A stretch of DNA of 28,455 bases from Bacteroidaceae bacterium (GCA_016284115.1 JAEEOD010000236.1:1-28455), one strand, 5' to 3'; numbered from the stretch's first letter, positions 1 through 7,531 are shown. A program made the numbers and translations. Notes: generated by a model from the letters alone, not told the origin.

Positions 1-24
1 CGGCATGCCAATTTTTCAGTCTTT

Positions 25-1002
25 TCATATTTTAGCAATTTTATGTTTGATTTCAGTCCATTTTTCTTGTGGAAGTTCTGTGCCTATAACTTTCACTGCT
101 TCTGCTCCTACTATAGAGCCAATTTTAGCGCACTGACGTAGCGTATAGTTGTTTGACAAGCCATAAAGGAATCCAGCTGCATAGTAATCACCTGCACCAG
201 TAGTGTCTGCGCATTGGGCAGGCAATGCTGGCTCTTGAATCACTTCTTGTTTTGTTGCAACTAAAGAACCCTTTACTCCGATTTTAACAATGGCAATATC
301 ACAATATTGTGTCAACATCTTGGCAGCTTCGTAAGGTTCATGACCAGTAAAAGCTTTTGCCTCTTCTTCATTTGCAAATATATAATCGATATATTTATCT
401 ACTAAATATGTGCAGAAGTCGTGGTCTTCAAGTATGATGTTATAGCTTGCCATATCCATAGCCACCTTCATACCTGCTTCTTTGGCCATCTTTGCTCCTT
501 GTTCTATTAATGCATGGTTTTGTACTAGATAGCCTTCAAGGTAAAGGTATTGGTACCCATTGAACATTTCTGGCTTTAGGTCTTCAGCTCTCAGGTCGAT
601 TGAAGCTCCCATATGATCGGCAAAGGTGCGCTCTCCTCCTTGTGAAATAAATGAAGTACACACGCCTGAACTTAAGACTGGTGACACTACCATCATATTT
701 TCTACACCAACATCTGTTAAACTCTTAGCATAGTTTTGGCCAACTTTGTCGAGTCCAACTTTGCCAATAAAACCTACAGGGACACCGAGGTGTCCCATTG
801 CCCTGCATGAGTTAGCTATGGAACCTCCAGGAGTGATGGTGACATTATGTTGTTCTATCATCTGTTGTATTCTCTCAAACAATTCATCATTTATATGTAC
901 CATTCCGCCCTTAGGCAGGTCCAACTCTTTCAGTATTTCGTCGCTTCTTAGGATTACAGAAACATCGGTCAATGCATTGCCAATTCCTAAAATTTTATCC
1001 AT
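25..1002 (-). CDS. PfkB-family carbohydrate/nucleoside kinase
   Basis: Predicted ATP-dependent cytosolic kinase of the ribokinase/PfkB family (sugar or adenosine-type substrate; the exact substrate cannot be read from sequence). Seen: the N-terminal substrate-side signature around GGSIANSCRAMGHLG, and the C-terminal anion-hole/catalytic signature DTTGAGD at residues 266-272, whose last Asp (D272) is the expected catalytic base. The length, 325 aa, fits the family. The frame stays open for ten codons further upstream, to 1032, but that stretch overlaps a TATCTTTG promoter box, so the ATG at 1002 (MDKILGIGN) is chosen. It is a single gene, divergent from the tRNA-Asn pair. Adenosine kinase-like or ribokinase-like are both possible. 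Confidence 0.88.
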   Translation of the reverse strand: MDKILGIGNALTDVSVILRSDEILKELDLPKGGMVHINDELFERIQQMIEQHNVTITPGGSIANSCRAMGHLGVPVGFIGKVGLDKVGQNYAKSLTDVGVENMMVVSPVLSSGVCTSFISQGGERTFADHMGASIDLRAEDLKPEMFNGYQYLYLEGYLVQNHALIEQGAKMAKEAGMKVAMDMASYNIILEDHDFCTYLVDKYIDYIFANEEEAKAFTGHEPYEAAKMLTQYCDIAIVKIGVKGSLVATKQEVIQEPALPAQCADTTGAGDYYAAGFLYGLSNNYTLRQCAKIGSIVGAEAVKVIGTELPQEKWTEIKHKIAKI

Positions 1003-1018
1003 ATAAAGATTTTTTTTG

Positions 1019-1026
1019 CAAAGATA
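1019..1026 (-). promoter_or_regulatory. Predicted -7 box for the PfkB-family kinase
   Basis: The minus strand reads TATCTTTG, a perfect match to the Bacteroidota -7 consensus TAnnTTTG. The predicted start of transcription is near 1012, leaving a leader of about ten bases before the ATG at 1002. No good -33 TTTG lies at the right distance, so this rests on the -7 box alone. Confidence 0.5.
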
Positions 1027-1057
1027 TTGCATATTTCAAAATATCCTATTAATTTTG
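1026..1057 (+). promoter_or_regulatory. Predicted promoter for the tandem tRNA-Asn genes
   Basis: The -7 box TAATTTTG (1050-1057) matches TAnnTTTG exactly, with an ATTG (1026-1029) at the -33 position after a 20-base gap. Transcription would start near 1064, some 22 bases before the first mature tRNA. It interleaves with the divergent kinase promoter. Confidence 0.5.
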
Positions 1058-1085
1058 CACCGCATTTAAGAAAATAAAACAAAAT

Positions 1086-1159
1086 TCTTCCTTAGCTCAG
1101 TCGGTTAGAGCATCTGACTGTTAATCAGAGGGTCCTTGGTTCAAGTCCAAGAGGAAGAG
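1086..1159 (+). tRNA. tRNA-Asn (GTT), copy 1
   Basis: All arms can be folded by eye: acceptor TCTTCCT (1086-1092) pairs with AGGAAGA (1152-1158), D stem GCTC/GAGC, anticodon stem TCTGA/TCAGA with loop CTGTTAA, so the anticodon is GTT (1120-1122) for Asn; T stem CTTGG/CCAAG with loop TTCAAGT. The discriminator is G (1159). The 3' CCA is not encoded, as the next bases are CAG. The sequence is identical to copy 2. Confidence 0.96.
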
Positions 1160-1184
1160 CAGAGTGCATTCTTATTTTATTTAT

Positions 1185-1258
1185 TCTTCCTTAGCTCAGT
1201 CGGTTAGAGCATCTGACTGTTAATCAGAGGGTCCTTGGTTCAAGTCCAAGAGGAAGAG
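1185..1258 (+). tRNA. tRNA-Asn (GTT), copy 2
   Basis: Base-for-base repeat of copy 1, offset by 99 bases: acceptor 1185-1191 with 1251-1257, anticodon GTT at 1219-1221, discriminator G at 1258. Only 25 bases separate the two copies, so one transcript processed into two tRNAs is expected. Confidence 0.96.
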
Positions 1259-1294
1259 CAAGAGAGGGGACGCATAACAGCGTCCCCTCTCTTG
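1259..1294. terminator. Hairpin terminator between tRNA-Asn and the STAS gene
   Basis: A perfect 14-bp stem (1259-1272 with 1281-1294) encloses an 8-base loop. It begins immediately after the second tRNA and lies 27 bases past the stop of the convergent STAS gene, so it could serve both directions. There is no long T-run; the 3' arm ends in a pyrimidine-rich stretch. Confidence 0.7.
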
Positions 1295-1321
1295 TGTCTA
1301 TCGAGGCTTAAAAGGCTTTCA

Positions 1322-1624
1322 TCATTTTATGATAAACAACTTGTTAAAGCCAGTCATCTCAAAAACCTTTTTAATCTCGTCATTGATATTCTTTACCACA
1401 ACAGTGCCCTTTCTTGCTTTTACGCTCTTCAAGATACTGATGAAAATACGCAGGCCAGAACTGCTGATGTATTCCAATTCTTGGCAGTCAAGTTCTACCT
1501 CCTTGCAGTCAGAGTCAATTACGCACTGAACATCCTTGGCTGTTTGTACAGCTGCCAAAGTGTCAAGTCTTCCACTAAAAAATGCAATCATCTTGCCTTC
1601 TTCTTCTTTAATCGTAGTGTTCAT
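1322..1624 (-). CDS. STAS-domain anti-sigma factor antagonist (SpoIIAA/RsbV-like)
   Basis: Predicted cytosolic anti-anti-sigma protein of 100 aa, about the length of a lone STAS domain. Seen: the STAS core ELDCQELEYISSSGLR, where S55 aligns with the serine phosphorylated in SpoIIAA (its D-S-S-G motif is S-S-S-G here, residues 54-57). Family knowledge: the unphosphorylated form binds an RsbW/SpoIIAB-type kinase and frees its target; phosphorylation breaks the complex. It is the last gene of a three-gene minus-strand operon, 21 bases after the permease. The matching kinase is the first gene of the same operon, which makes a functional pair likely. No PP2C phosphatase is present in the window. 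Confidence 0.88.
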   Translation of the reverse strand: MNTTIKEEEGKMIAFFSGRLDTLAAVQTAKDVQCVIDSDCKEVELDCQELEYISSSGLRIFISILKSVKARKGTVVVKNINDEIKKVFEMTGFNKLFIIK

Positions 1625-1645
1625 TTTTCAATATTTTTTATGTTA

Positions 1646-3442
1646 TTATTTTAAAGGAAATAATAAAATCACAGTTACTAAGTTCACAGCCAATAGTATT
1701 AGGTGCATACAAGCTCCCAAATGGAGAAAGTCGGTGAACTTGAATCCTCCAGGGCCAAAAATCTGCATATGGGTAAGCGAACCTAGGGGTGTTGCATAGC
1801 TGATGGTGACGGACGTCATCAAGGCTATGGTAAATGGCATGGGTGCACAACCTAGCGAAATAGCTTGGTGATAAATGATGGGGAAGAACACCGCAGCAGC
1901 GGATACGTTGCTAAATACCTCGCTCATTAGAGATGCCAAGAGGCACATTACCACCATTACCATATAGGGGTTTTCACCACAGAATTTCAAAATAGGGTTG
2001 GAAATGATGGTTACCATTCCCGTTTTGGAGATGGCAACAGAGAACACCATCATTGCACCCAAAGTCAAGAGATAGTTCCAGTCGATATACTTGGTTACGC
2101 TATCCATTCGGCAACATTTAAATATGAGCATGGCACCTGCTGCTAACATGGTAGAGGTAATCAGAGGAACTACCTGGAATGATGATAACATAAACATAAG
2201 CACCAAAATACTTGCTGATACGATAGTGCGTAGCCCTAGTTGAGGAACGAACTGAGAGTCAAAGAATATCAGTGCTCGTTTATAAGAATTTTCTAAATCG
2301 TTGTTTCTTTTTGACGGACATTCCAAAAGTAGGGTGTCGCCAGCTTGCAGAACGACTTGGCGTGGTTGTTCATCCACTCGTTTCCCTTGTCTTGCAACAG
2401 CTACTAAGACCATGTCACTTCTTTTCTCAAAGTTGTTTTCGCACATACTCGTGCCAATTAACTCACTACCAAAGTTCACGTAAGCGGTACGCAATTTGCG
2501 GTTGGTGTCTATCTCGTTGATATTATATACATGATGGTTTGCAGCTACCAGGCCATGACTATTCTTCAACTCCAGCAGTTCGTTGATCTGTCCTGAGTAA
2601 ATTAGACGGTCACCGCCGAAAATATACTCATCTGGTGGAACAGGAGAAATGACCTCCTTGTCGAAACGAATAATCTCAATTAATGAGCCACCATGAACGT
2701 TTCTCAATCCAGCTTCATCGATAGTCTGCATGACAGCTTCGTTATCGGTAGGGACTAACAACTCAACAGTATAGTCGCTTGTCTCCTCGAATGAGACCTC
2801 CGGTGATTCCCTAGGGGGAATTTTGTTTCGTAAAAGAATCATTAAGGCAATGCCTACTATGGTGCAAACCAAACCAGGAATCAACGGGGCAAACAAGTTG
2901 AGAGCTTGACCAGTTTGCTCTACATAAAGGCCGGCTACCACCAGGTTTGATGTATGCCCTAAAAGAGTACACATGCCACCTAAAGTAGCGGCATAACTCA
3001 AAGGCATCAGTAATTTAGAAGGAGTAATGGCCAATTTGCGTGCCCAAATCTTCACCATATTGGTAAATAGATGAGTAACTTCGGAGCAACCTAGCATGGC
3101 ACTTAATAAGGCTGCTGGTGCCATTAGTTTGAGAATAGCCTGCTTGAAAGATGATGGCTCGCCAAGAAGATATTTGCTCAACCAGTAAAGCACCCCTGTT
3201 GTCATGAGCCCAGCCATAATAATGTAGAAAGCGCCTGTAACTAATATGGTCTCAGAACCAAATGCTTCCAAAACATCGTGTTCGGCAATTACGCCAGTGG
3301 CAAGCAGAAAAGTAACAGCACCAAGGAAAGTAACTTCTGCTGGGACGCGTGTGCGTGTAAGCATATAGAATAGGCCAATCACCATAATGATAACCAGCCA
3401 TATCTGTAAAGACAATCCAAAAAATGTTGTTACTTCGCCCAT
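1646..3442 (-). CDS. SLC13/ArsB-type permease with central RCK_C (TrkA-C) domains
   Basis: Polytopic inner-membrane protein of 598 aa in the ion-transporter superfamily (divalent anion:sodium symporter/ArsB-like). Seen: hydrophobic helices in residues 1-200, a soluble central block at about 220-390 with two RCK_C-like units (the first around TVELLVPTDNEAVMQTI, the second ending in AGDTLLLECPS), then a second hydrophobic half up to the C-terminus. RCK_C modules usually bind small ligands and gate transport. Sulfate, dicarboxylates and other anions are candidates; the substrate cannot be read. It lies 13 bases after the anti-sigma kinase gene and 21 bases before the STAS gene, so all three are probably co-expressed. 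Confidence 0.85.
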   Translation of the reverse strand: MGEVTTFFGLSLQIWLVIIMVIGLFYMLTRTRVPAEVTFLGAVTFLLATGVIAEHDVLEAFGSETILVTGAFYIIMAGLMTTGVLYWLSKYLLGEPSSFKQAILKLMAPAALLSAMLGCSEVTHLFTNMVKIWARKLAITPSKLLMPLSYAATLGGMCTLLGHTSNLVVAGLYVEQTGQALNLFAPLIPGLVCTIVGIALMILLRNKIPPRESPEVSFEETSDYTVELLVPTDNEAVMQTIDEAGLRNVHGGSLIEIIRFDKEVISPVPPDEYIFGGDRLIYSGQINELLELKNSHGLVAANHHVYNINEIDTNRKLRTAYVNFGSELIGTSMCENNFEKRSDMVLVAVARQGKRVDEQPRQVVLQAGDTLLLECPSKRNNDLENSYKRALIFFDSQFVPQLGLRTIVSASILVLMFMLSSFQVVPLITSTMLAAGAMLIFKCCRMDSVTKYIDWNYLLTLGAMMVFSVAISKTGMVTIISNPILKFCGENPYMVMVVMCLLASLMSEVFSNVSAAAVFFPIIYHQAISLGCAPMPFTIALMTSVTISYATPLGSLTHMQIFGPGGFKFTDFLHLGACMHLILLAVNLVTVILLFPLK

Positions 3443-3455
3443 TATATACTTCTGT

Positions 3456-3869
3456 TTATGCCCTCTTATTCTTTCGTAAAGTCAATATGTTCTTACCATT
3501 TAATCGCTCATATTGTACGCTATCCATAATATTACGAACTAAGTGAATACCTAACCCACCGATAGGACGGTCTTCTGCCATTTGGTTAATATCTACTTCT
3601 GATTTAGTCGTAGGGTTAAAAGCTACACCTGAATCGCTGATGATAAAAACAACGTCATCTCCGTCAATGTTAGCAGAAATATCTATCTTTCCCTGTGCCC
3701 CTTGTGGGTACGCATACTTCATCACATTGACAACAGCCTCTTCTATAGCAAGATTGAGGCTCATAGTCAACGAAAAATCCAACCCGATTTCTTCGGCAAA
3801 GCTATCAATAAAATCTGACAGCTGTGGTATTTCTGCAATATCGTTGTTAAGTTCAATTGTTCGTTGCAT
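3456..3869 (-). CDS. Anti-sigma regulatory factor / serine kinase (RsbW/SpoIIAB-like)
   Basis: GHKL-type ATPase of 137 aa. Seen: N-box NLAIEEAVVNVMKYAY (E44, N48), G1-box DSG at 79-81, and G2-box GGLGIHL near 104-110, all in the expected order. Family knowledge: such proteins bind a sigma factor or other target, and phosphorylate a STAS antagonist on serine. The frame opens upstream at 3926, but MQRTIELN at 3869 matches where the family begins and follows a plausible promoter. It is the first gene of the operon with the permease and the STAS protein. The partner could be a sigma factor elsewhere, or possibly the permease itself; the latter is only inference from gene order. Confidence 0.87.
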   Translation of the reverse strand: MQRTIELNNDIAEIPQLSDFIDSFAEEIGLDFSLTMSLNLAIEEAVVNVMKYAYPQGAQGKIDISANIDGDDVVFIISDSGVAFNPTTKSEVDINQMAEDRPIGGLGIHLVRNIMDSVQYERLNGKNILTLRKNKRA

Positions 3870-3895
3870 AACGTTTAAATTTTTCCTAAAAACTA

Positions 3896-3927
3896 CAAAA
3901 TAATAAAGAAATTTTGAGAACACCAAA
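3896..3927 (-). promoter_or_regulatory. Predicted promoter of the RsbW-permease-STAS operon
   Basis: On the minus strand a -33 TTTG (3924-3927) is followed after 20 bases by TTATTTTG (3896-3903), one mismatch from TAnnTTTG. Transcription would begin near 3889, about 20 bases before the ATG at 3869. Confidence 0.45.
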
Positions 3928-3969
3928 TATCAAACACCCTTTTTGTTTTTTGAAAAAGCATGGCTATTA

Positions 3970-4671
3970 TTATTGGCTACTCAATGCCAGTGTAAGTATG
4001 CTAAATTCTATGCCTTTCACTTCTCGAAGGGCATCTGCACAAGCGGTTAGGGTGGCAGATGTTGTCATTACGTCATCCACTAGTAAAATGTGCTTGTTCA
4101 CTAGAGCGTTGCCATCTTTTAATTTGAAAACGTCTTTCATATTATCAAATCTCTCTCTTGTTGTTTTTCTTGTTTGTGTCATTGTGGGAGAAGTCCGTTC
4201 CACAGCATTGGTAACCACCATCAAACCTGTAGCATCGGCGATACCTCGTGCAAGCCATTCGCTTTGATTGTATCCACGTTGTCTTTCTTTTTCTTTATGA
4301 AGTGGAATAGGAACAACACAATCTATATCTTTAAAAAAGCCAGATGGTTTTATCTCAAAGGACATCAATTGCCCAAGTTTGTAGGCTATCTTTTTACGGC
4401 CGTGGTATTTAAAAAGATGAATCATGTGGGCATATGGGGAGCCATGTGTATAAAAGAACCAAGCAGTAGCTTTTCCTGTAGGGAACTTACCCCAGAATTG
4501 TTTTATCATTGGATTATCTTCCCATGTGTGGTACATGGTACGAGGTACTTTTTTTAGACACGATTCGCAGATGACTTGTTCGTTGTCATATAGCCTTCTT
4601 CCACAAGTTATGCAATAACTAGGGAAAAACAATCCCATCAAAGGGTTCCACCATTTATCAATAAATTTCAT
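3970..4671 (-). CDS. ComF-family phosphoribosyltransferase-like protein
   Basis: Cytosolic protein of 233 aa. Seen: an N-terminal zinc-ribbon with C20, C23, C35 and C38, the middle ComF block VVPIPLHKEKERQRGYNQS, and the C-terminal PRPP-binding loop ILLVDDVMTTSATL (D199, D200). ComF proteins are linked to DNA uptake in naturally competent bacteria, but the family is widespread and its biochemical role is unsettled, so no competence function is claimed. The gene is co-oriented with the downstream partner-switching operon; a 100-base gap with its own predicted promoter separates them. A weak TATCTTCG (4699-4706, minus) may be its -7 box. Confidence 0.87.
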   Translation of the reverse strand: MKFIDKWWNPLMGLFFPSYCITCGRRLYDNEQVICESCLKKVPRTMYHTWEDNPMIKQFWGKFPTGKATAWFFYTHGSPYAHMIHLFKYHGRKKIAYKLGQLMSFEIKPSGFFKDIDCVVPIPLHKEKERQRGYNQSEWLARGIADATGLMVVTNAVERTSPTMTQTRKTTRERFDNMKDVFKLKDGNALVNKHILLVDDVMTTSATLTACADALREVKGIEFSILTLALSSQ

Positions 4672-4793
4672 ACAAGCATTGTTGAATAATTACAGCTGCG
4701 AAGATACGACTTTGTCTTTAAATGACATACAGGTTGTCTCTAAATTTTTTCAAAAAAAATGTGCCTTTATGGTACAATGTTATAGAAAAGTTG

Positions 4794-4801
4794 TATCTTT
4801 G
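4794..4801 (+). promoter_or_regulatory. Predicted -7 box for nrdDG
   Basis: TATCTTTG matches TAnnTTTG exactly. Transcription would begin near 4808, giving a leader of about 110 bases that contains the two duplicated palindromic elements. A clear -33 TTTG is missing (only TTTATGG lies nearby), which would fit an activated or weak basal promoter. Confidence 0.5.
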
Positions 4802-4813
4802 TAACCACGTTCG

Positions 4814-4878
4814 GTTTTCCAAAACGGGAAACTTTTTGAGAAGTTTTTTTTCAAAAGTTTTCCAAAATGGGAAACTTT
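4814..4878 (+). promoter_or_regulatory. Duplicated palindromic element in the nrdDG leader
   Basis: Two 22-base copies, 4814-4835 and 4857-4878, differ at a single position. Each is a stem GTTTTCC / GGGAAAC (7 bp, one G-U) around a 5-base loop, AAAAC in the first and AAAAT in the second, so the only difference falls in the loop. Their start-to-start distance is 43 bases, close to four helical turns. Between them AAACTTTTTG (4829-4838) and CAAAAGTTT (4852-4860) can also pair, allowing an alternative fold. They may be a double operator or tandem RNA stem-loops; which cannot be told from sequence. See findings. Confidence 0.75.
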
Positions 4879-4917
4879 CTAAGATAAGATTACCATGGAA
4901 AATTAGCAATATCAGAT

Positions 4918-7020
4918 ATGATGGAAATTAAAAACTTTACAATTACCAAGCGCGACGGATCTAAAGATCGCTTCTCTTTAGACAAAATTATGAATGCTAT
5001 AGTAAAGGCATTCGAGAGTGTGGAACAACCTGCTGATCTAGGTACTATTTCGAAGATACTGAGCCATTTGGATATGCATGATGATATCAAGGTGGAAGAT
5101 ATCCAAAACCAAGTGGAAGAGGCTTTAATGCGTGAAGGATTCTATAAAGTGGCCAAGTCGTTCATGTTGTATCGCCAACAACACTCTGAAGACAGAGAGA
5201 CACTTGCCAAGTTGCAGTTCTTAGCTGATTATTGTGACTCGGTAAATGCAGCATCTGGATCAAAATATGATGCTAATGCAAACGTAGAACATAAGAATAT
5301 TGCAACTTTGATAGGTGAGTTGCCCAAATCAAATTTCATCCGTTTGAATCGTCGTTTGCTTACTGACCGTATCAAGAAAATGTATGGAAAGCAGTTGGCT
5401 GATGAGTATATCAATAAACTGACACACCATTTTATATATAAGAATGACGAGACAAGTCTAGCCAATTATTGTGCTTCTATTACTATGTATCCATGGCTGA
5501 TCGGCGGTACTATCTCAATAGGTGGCAACAGTACAGCACCTACCAACCTAAAGAGTTTCTGTGGTAGTTTTGTGAATATGGTTTTCATGGTATCCAGTAT
5601 GCTGAGTGGTGCATGCGCAACTCCAGAGTTCCTAATGTACATGAATTATTTCATTGGTAAGGAGTATGGAGAAGATTATTATAAACGTCCAAATGATCAA
5701 GCAGATCTTAGTTTGAAGAAGCGCACTATCGACAAGGTAATTACCGACTGCTTCGAGCAGATTGTCTATACACTGAATCAACCGACTGGCGCACGTAACT
5801 ATCAGGCTGTGTTCTGGAATATTGCTTACTATGATAAATATTACTTCGACAGTATTTTTGGCGAGTTCTATTTTCCAGACGGCTCAAGACCTGATTGGGA
5901 AGGTCTTTCATGGCTGCAGAAACGTTTCATGAAGTGGTTTAACAAGGAACGTACAAAGACATTGCTTACTTTCCCAGTAGAAACCATGGCTCTTCTAACC
6001 AATAAGGATGGAGATTGTCTCGATCCTGAGTGGGGGGATTTCACAGCTGAGATGTATGCTGAGGGTCATTCATTCTTTACCTATATGAGTGATAATGCTG
6101 ACTCTTTGAGTTCTTGCTGTCGATTACGCAATGAGATTACTGACAATGGTTTCAGCTATACATTAGGCGCTGGTGGCGTGTCTACAGGTTCAAAGAGTGT
6201 GTTGACTATTAACCTCAACCGTTGTGTACAGTATGCCGTGAACCATAGGTTGGATTACTTGGAATACTTGGGTACCATCATTGATCTGTGCCACAAGGTG
6301 CAGTTGGCTTATAATGAGAATCTGAAAGAATTGCAAGCACATGGTATGTTGCCATTGTTTGATGCAGGTTATATAAATATTTCACGTCAGTATCTTACTA
6401 TTGGTATCAATGGTTTAGTGGAGGCTGCTGAATTTATGGGCTTAAAGATAACGCCTAACGATGATTATCTACACTTCGTGCAAGGTATCCTTGGCTTGAT
6501 AGAGAAGTACAACAAGCAGTACCGCACTAAGGACGTGATGTTCAACTGTGAGATGATTCCTGCTGAGAATGTGGGTGTAAAACATGCGAAGTGGGACCGT
6601 GAGGATGGCTATTTTGTGCCTCGAGATTGTTATAACTCTTATTTCTATGTTGTAGAAGACGACTCATTGACCATCTTGGATAAGTTCAAACTACATGGTG
6701 CACCATATATCGAACACCTTACCGGAGGTTCTGCGTTGCATATGAATTTGGAAGAGCATCTTAGCAAGAATCAGTATAAGCAATTGTTGAAGGTGGCTGC
6801 AAAAGAGGGTTGCAACTATTTTACGTTCAATATTCCTAATACCATATGCAACGATTGTGGTACTATCGACAAGCGTTATCTCCATGAGTGTCCTCATTGC
6901 CATTCGAAGAATATTGACTATATGACTCGCATTATCGGATATCTCAAAAGGGTAAGTAACTTCTCACAACAGCGCCAGGAAGAGGCTGCTCGTAGATATT
7001 ACGCTTCTGCAAATAAATAA
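4918..7020 (+). CDS. nrdD: Anaerobic ribonucleoside-triphosphate reductase, large subunit
   Basis: Class III ribonucleotide reductase, 700 aa; reduces NTPs to dNTPs using a glycyl radical in anaerobic conditions. Seen in order: N-terminal ATP-cone starting ITKRDGSKDRFSLDKIMNAI (allosteric nucleotide site, about residues 5-95), central barrel with SSCCRLRN and the loop GAGGVSTGSKSV, C-terminal zinc site C644/C647 and C658/C661, and the glycyl-radical motif RIIGYLKR with G674. All key residues are present, so the enzyme should be active. Two Met codons occur in tandem at 4918/4921. nrdG follows after 12 bases. The leader carries a duplicated palindrome, suggesting dedicated control. Confidence 0.96.
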   Translation: MMEIKNFTITKRDGSKDRFSLDKIMNAIVKAFESVEQPADLGTISKILSHLDMHDDIKVEDIQNQVEEALMREGFYKVAKSFMLYRQQHSEDRETLAKLQFLADYCDSVNAASGSKYDANANVEHKNIATLIGELPKSNFIRLNRRLLTDRIKKMYGKQLADEYINKLTHHFIYKNDETSLANYCASITMYPWLIGGTISIGGNSTAPTNLKSFCGSFVNMVFMVSSMLSGACATPEFLMYMNYFIGKEYGEDYYKRPNDQADLSLKKRTIDKVITDCFEQIVYTLNQPTGARNYQAVFWNIAYYDKYYFDSIFGEFYFPDGSRPDWEGLSWLQKRFMKWFNKERTKTLLTFPVETMALLTNKDGDCLDPEWGDFTAEMYAEGHSFFTYMSDNADSLSSCCRLRNEITDNGFSYTLGAGGVSTGSKSVLTINLNRCVQYAVNHRLDYLEYLGTIIDLCHKVQLAYNENLKELQAHGMLPLFDAGYINISRQYLTIGINGLVEAAEFMGLKITPNDDYLHFVQGILGLIEKYNKQYRTKDVMFNCEMIPAENVGVKHAKWDREDGYFVPRDCYNSYFYVVEDDSLTILDKFKLHGAPYIEHLTGGSALHMNLEEHLSKNQYKQLLKVAAKEGCNYFTFNIPNTICNDCGTIDKRYLHECPHCHSKNIDYMTRIIGYLKRVSNFSQQRQEEAARRYYASANK

Positions 7021-7032
7021 GAGGATACACTT

Positions 7033-7500
7033 ATGTTGAAGTATGTAAATACTGACGTTGTGTTTCAAGAGATACCTGATGAGGTGACCCTTGCTATCAA
7101 TATATCTAACTGTCCTTGTCATTGCCCTGGCTGTCACAGCCATTATCTTTGGGAAGATGTCGGGTTGTCGTTGGATACTGATGCAATAGATGCCTTTATC
7201 ACTAAGTATGGGAAAAATATTACTTGTCTAGCTTTCATGGGTGGTGACTGTGATCCAAAGGGAGTAAATCAGTTAGCACAATATATCCATGAAGAATACC
7301 CACAGTATAAGGTTGGTTGGTATAGTGGCAGGTTACGTATTCCTTCAGTTGTAAAGAAAACAGATTTTGACTACATCAAAGTAGGGCCGTATATACGGCA
7401 TTTGGGTCCTTTAGGAAAGCCCACTACTAATCAAAGGATGTATAGACAAAACAATGCAGGCACGTTTGATGATATTACCGAAAGGTTCTGGAGGAAATGA
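7033..7500 (+). CDS. nrdG: Anaerobic ribonucleotide reductase activating protein
   Basis: Radical-SAM activase of 155 aa that installs the glycyl radical on NrdD. Seen: the cluster motif CX3CX2C at C27, C31 and C34, and MGGDCDPKG further on, matching the family's SAM-binding glycine motif. A GAGG ribosome binding site lies at 7021-7024 directly after the nrdD stop. Short length and position beside nrdD are typical. The unit ends in a strong terminator at 7506-7530, so nrdD-nrdG is a closed two-gene transcript. Confidence 0.95.
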   Translation: MLKYVNTDVVFQEIPDEVTLAINISNCPCHCPGCHSHYLWEDVGLSLDTDAIDAFITKYGKNITCLAFMGGDCDPKGVNQLAQYIHEEYPQYKVGWYSGRLRIPSVVKKTDFDYIKVGPYIRHLGPLGKPTTNQRMYRQNNAGTFDDITERFWRK

Positions 7501-7505
7501 AGAGA

Positions 7506-7530
7506 GGCGGATAATTATCCGCCCCTTTTT
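7506..7530 (+). terminator. Rho-independent terminator after nrdG
   Basis: 7506-7523 is a perfect 18-base palindrome (GGCGGATAA then TTATCCGCC), followed by CC and five T residues ending at 7530. It lies 5 bases after the nrdG stop and immediately before the convergent topA stop at 7532. Confidence 0.9.
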
Positions 7531-7531
7531 A

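Larger units (their letters stand above)
1084..1260 (+). repeat. Tandem duplication containing the two tRNA-Asn genes
   Basis: 1084-1161 and 1183-1260 are identical over 78 bases, covering each tRNA plus two bases on either side. The spacer between the copies is AT-rich and not shared with either flank. This looks like a local gene duplication kept identical by gene conversion or recency. Confidence 0.85.

Noticed and set aside
746..1006. Plus-strand open frame within the PfkB-family kinase gene
   Set aside because: Antisense to a well-conserved kinase; Ser/Ile/Pro-rich with no recognisable domain.
1086..1258. tRNA-Asn pair as an integration site for a mobile element
   Set aside because: No integrase, no repeat of the tRNA 3' end elsewhere in the window, and housekeeping genes on both sides.
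3970..4671. Natural competence locus inferred from the ComF-like gene
   Set aside because: ComF-like proteins occur in many non-competent bacteria, and no other com or pilus gene is nearby.
4814..4878. CRISPR-like repeat
   Set aside because: Only two copies, 22 bases long, with internal symmetry and a 21-base interval of low complexity; no cas gene is nearby.
4814..4878. NrdR box pair
   Set aside because: The sequence does not match the NrdR palindrome as I know it, and no nrdR gene is in the window; the regulator is left unnamed.
4718..4931. Open frames of 63 and 69 aa on both strands across the nrdDG leader
   Set aside because: They lie over the promoter and the duplicated palindrome, are low-complexity and rich in Phe/Lys from A/T runs, and show no recognisable domain or ribosome site.
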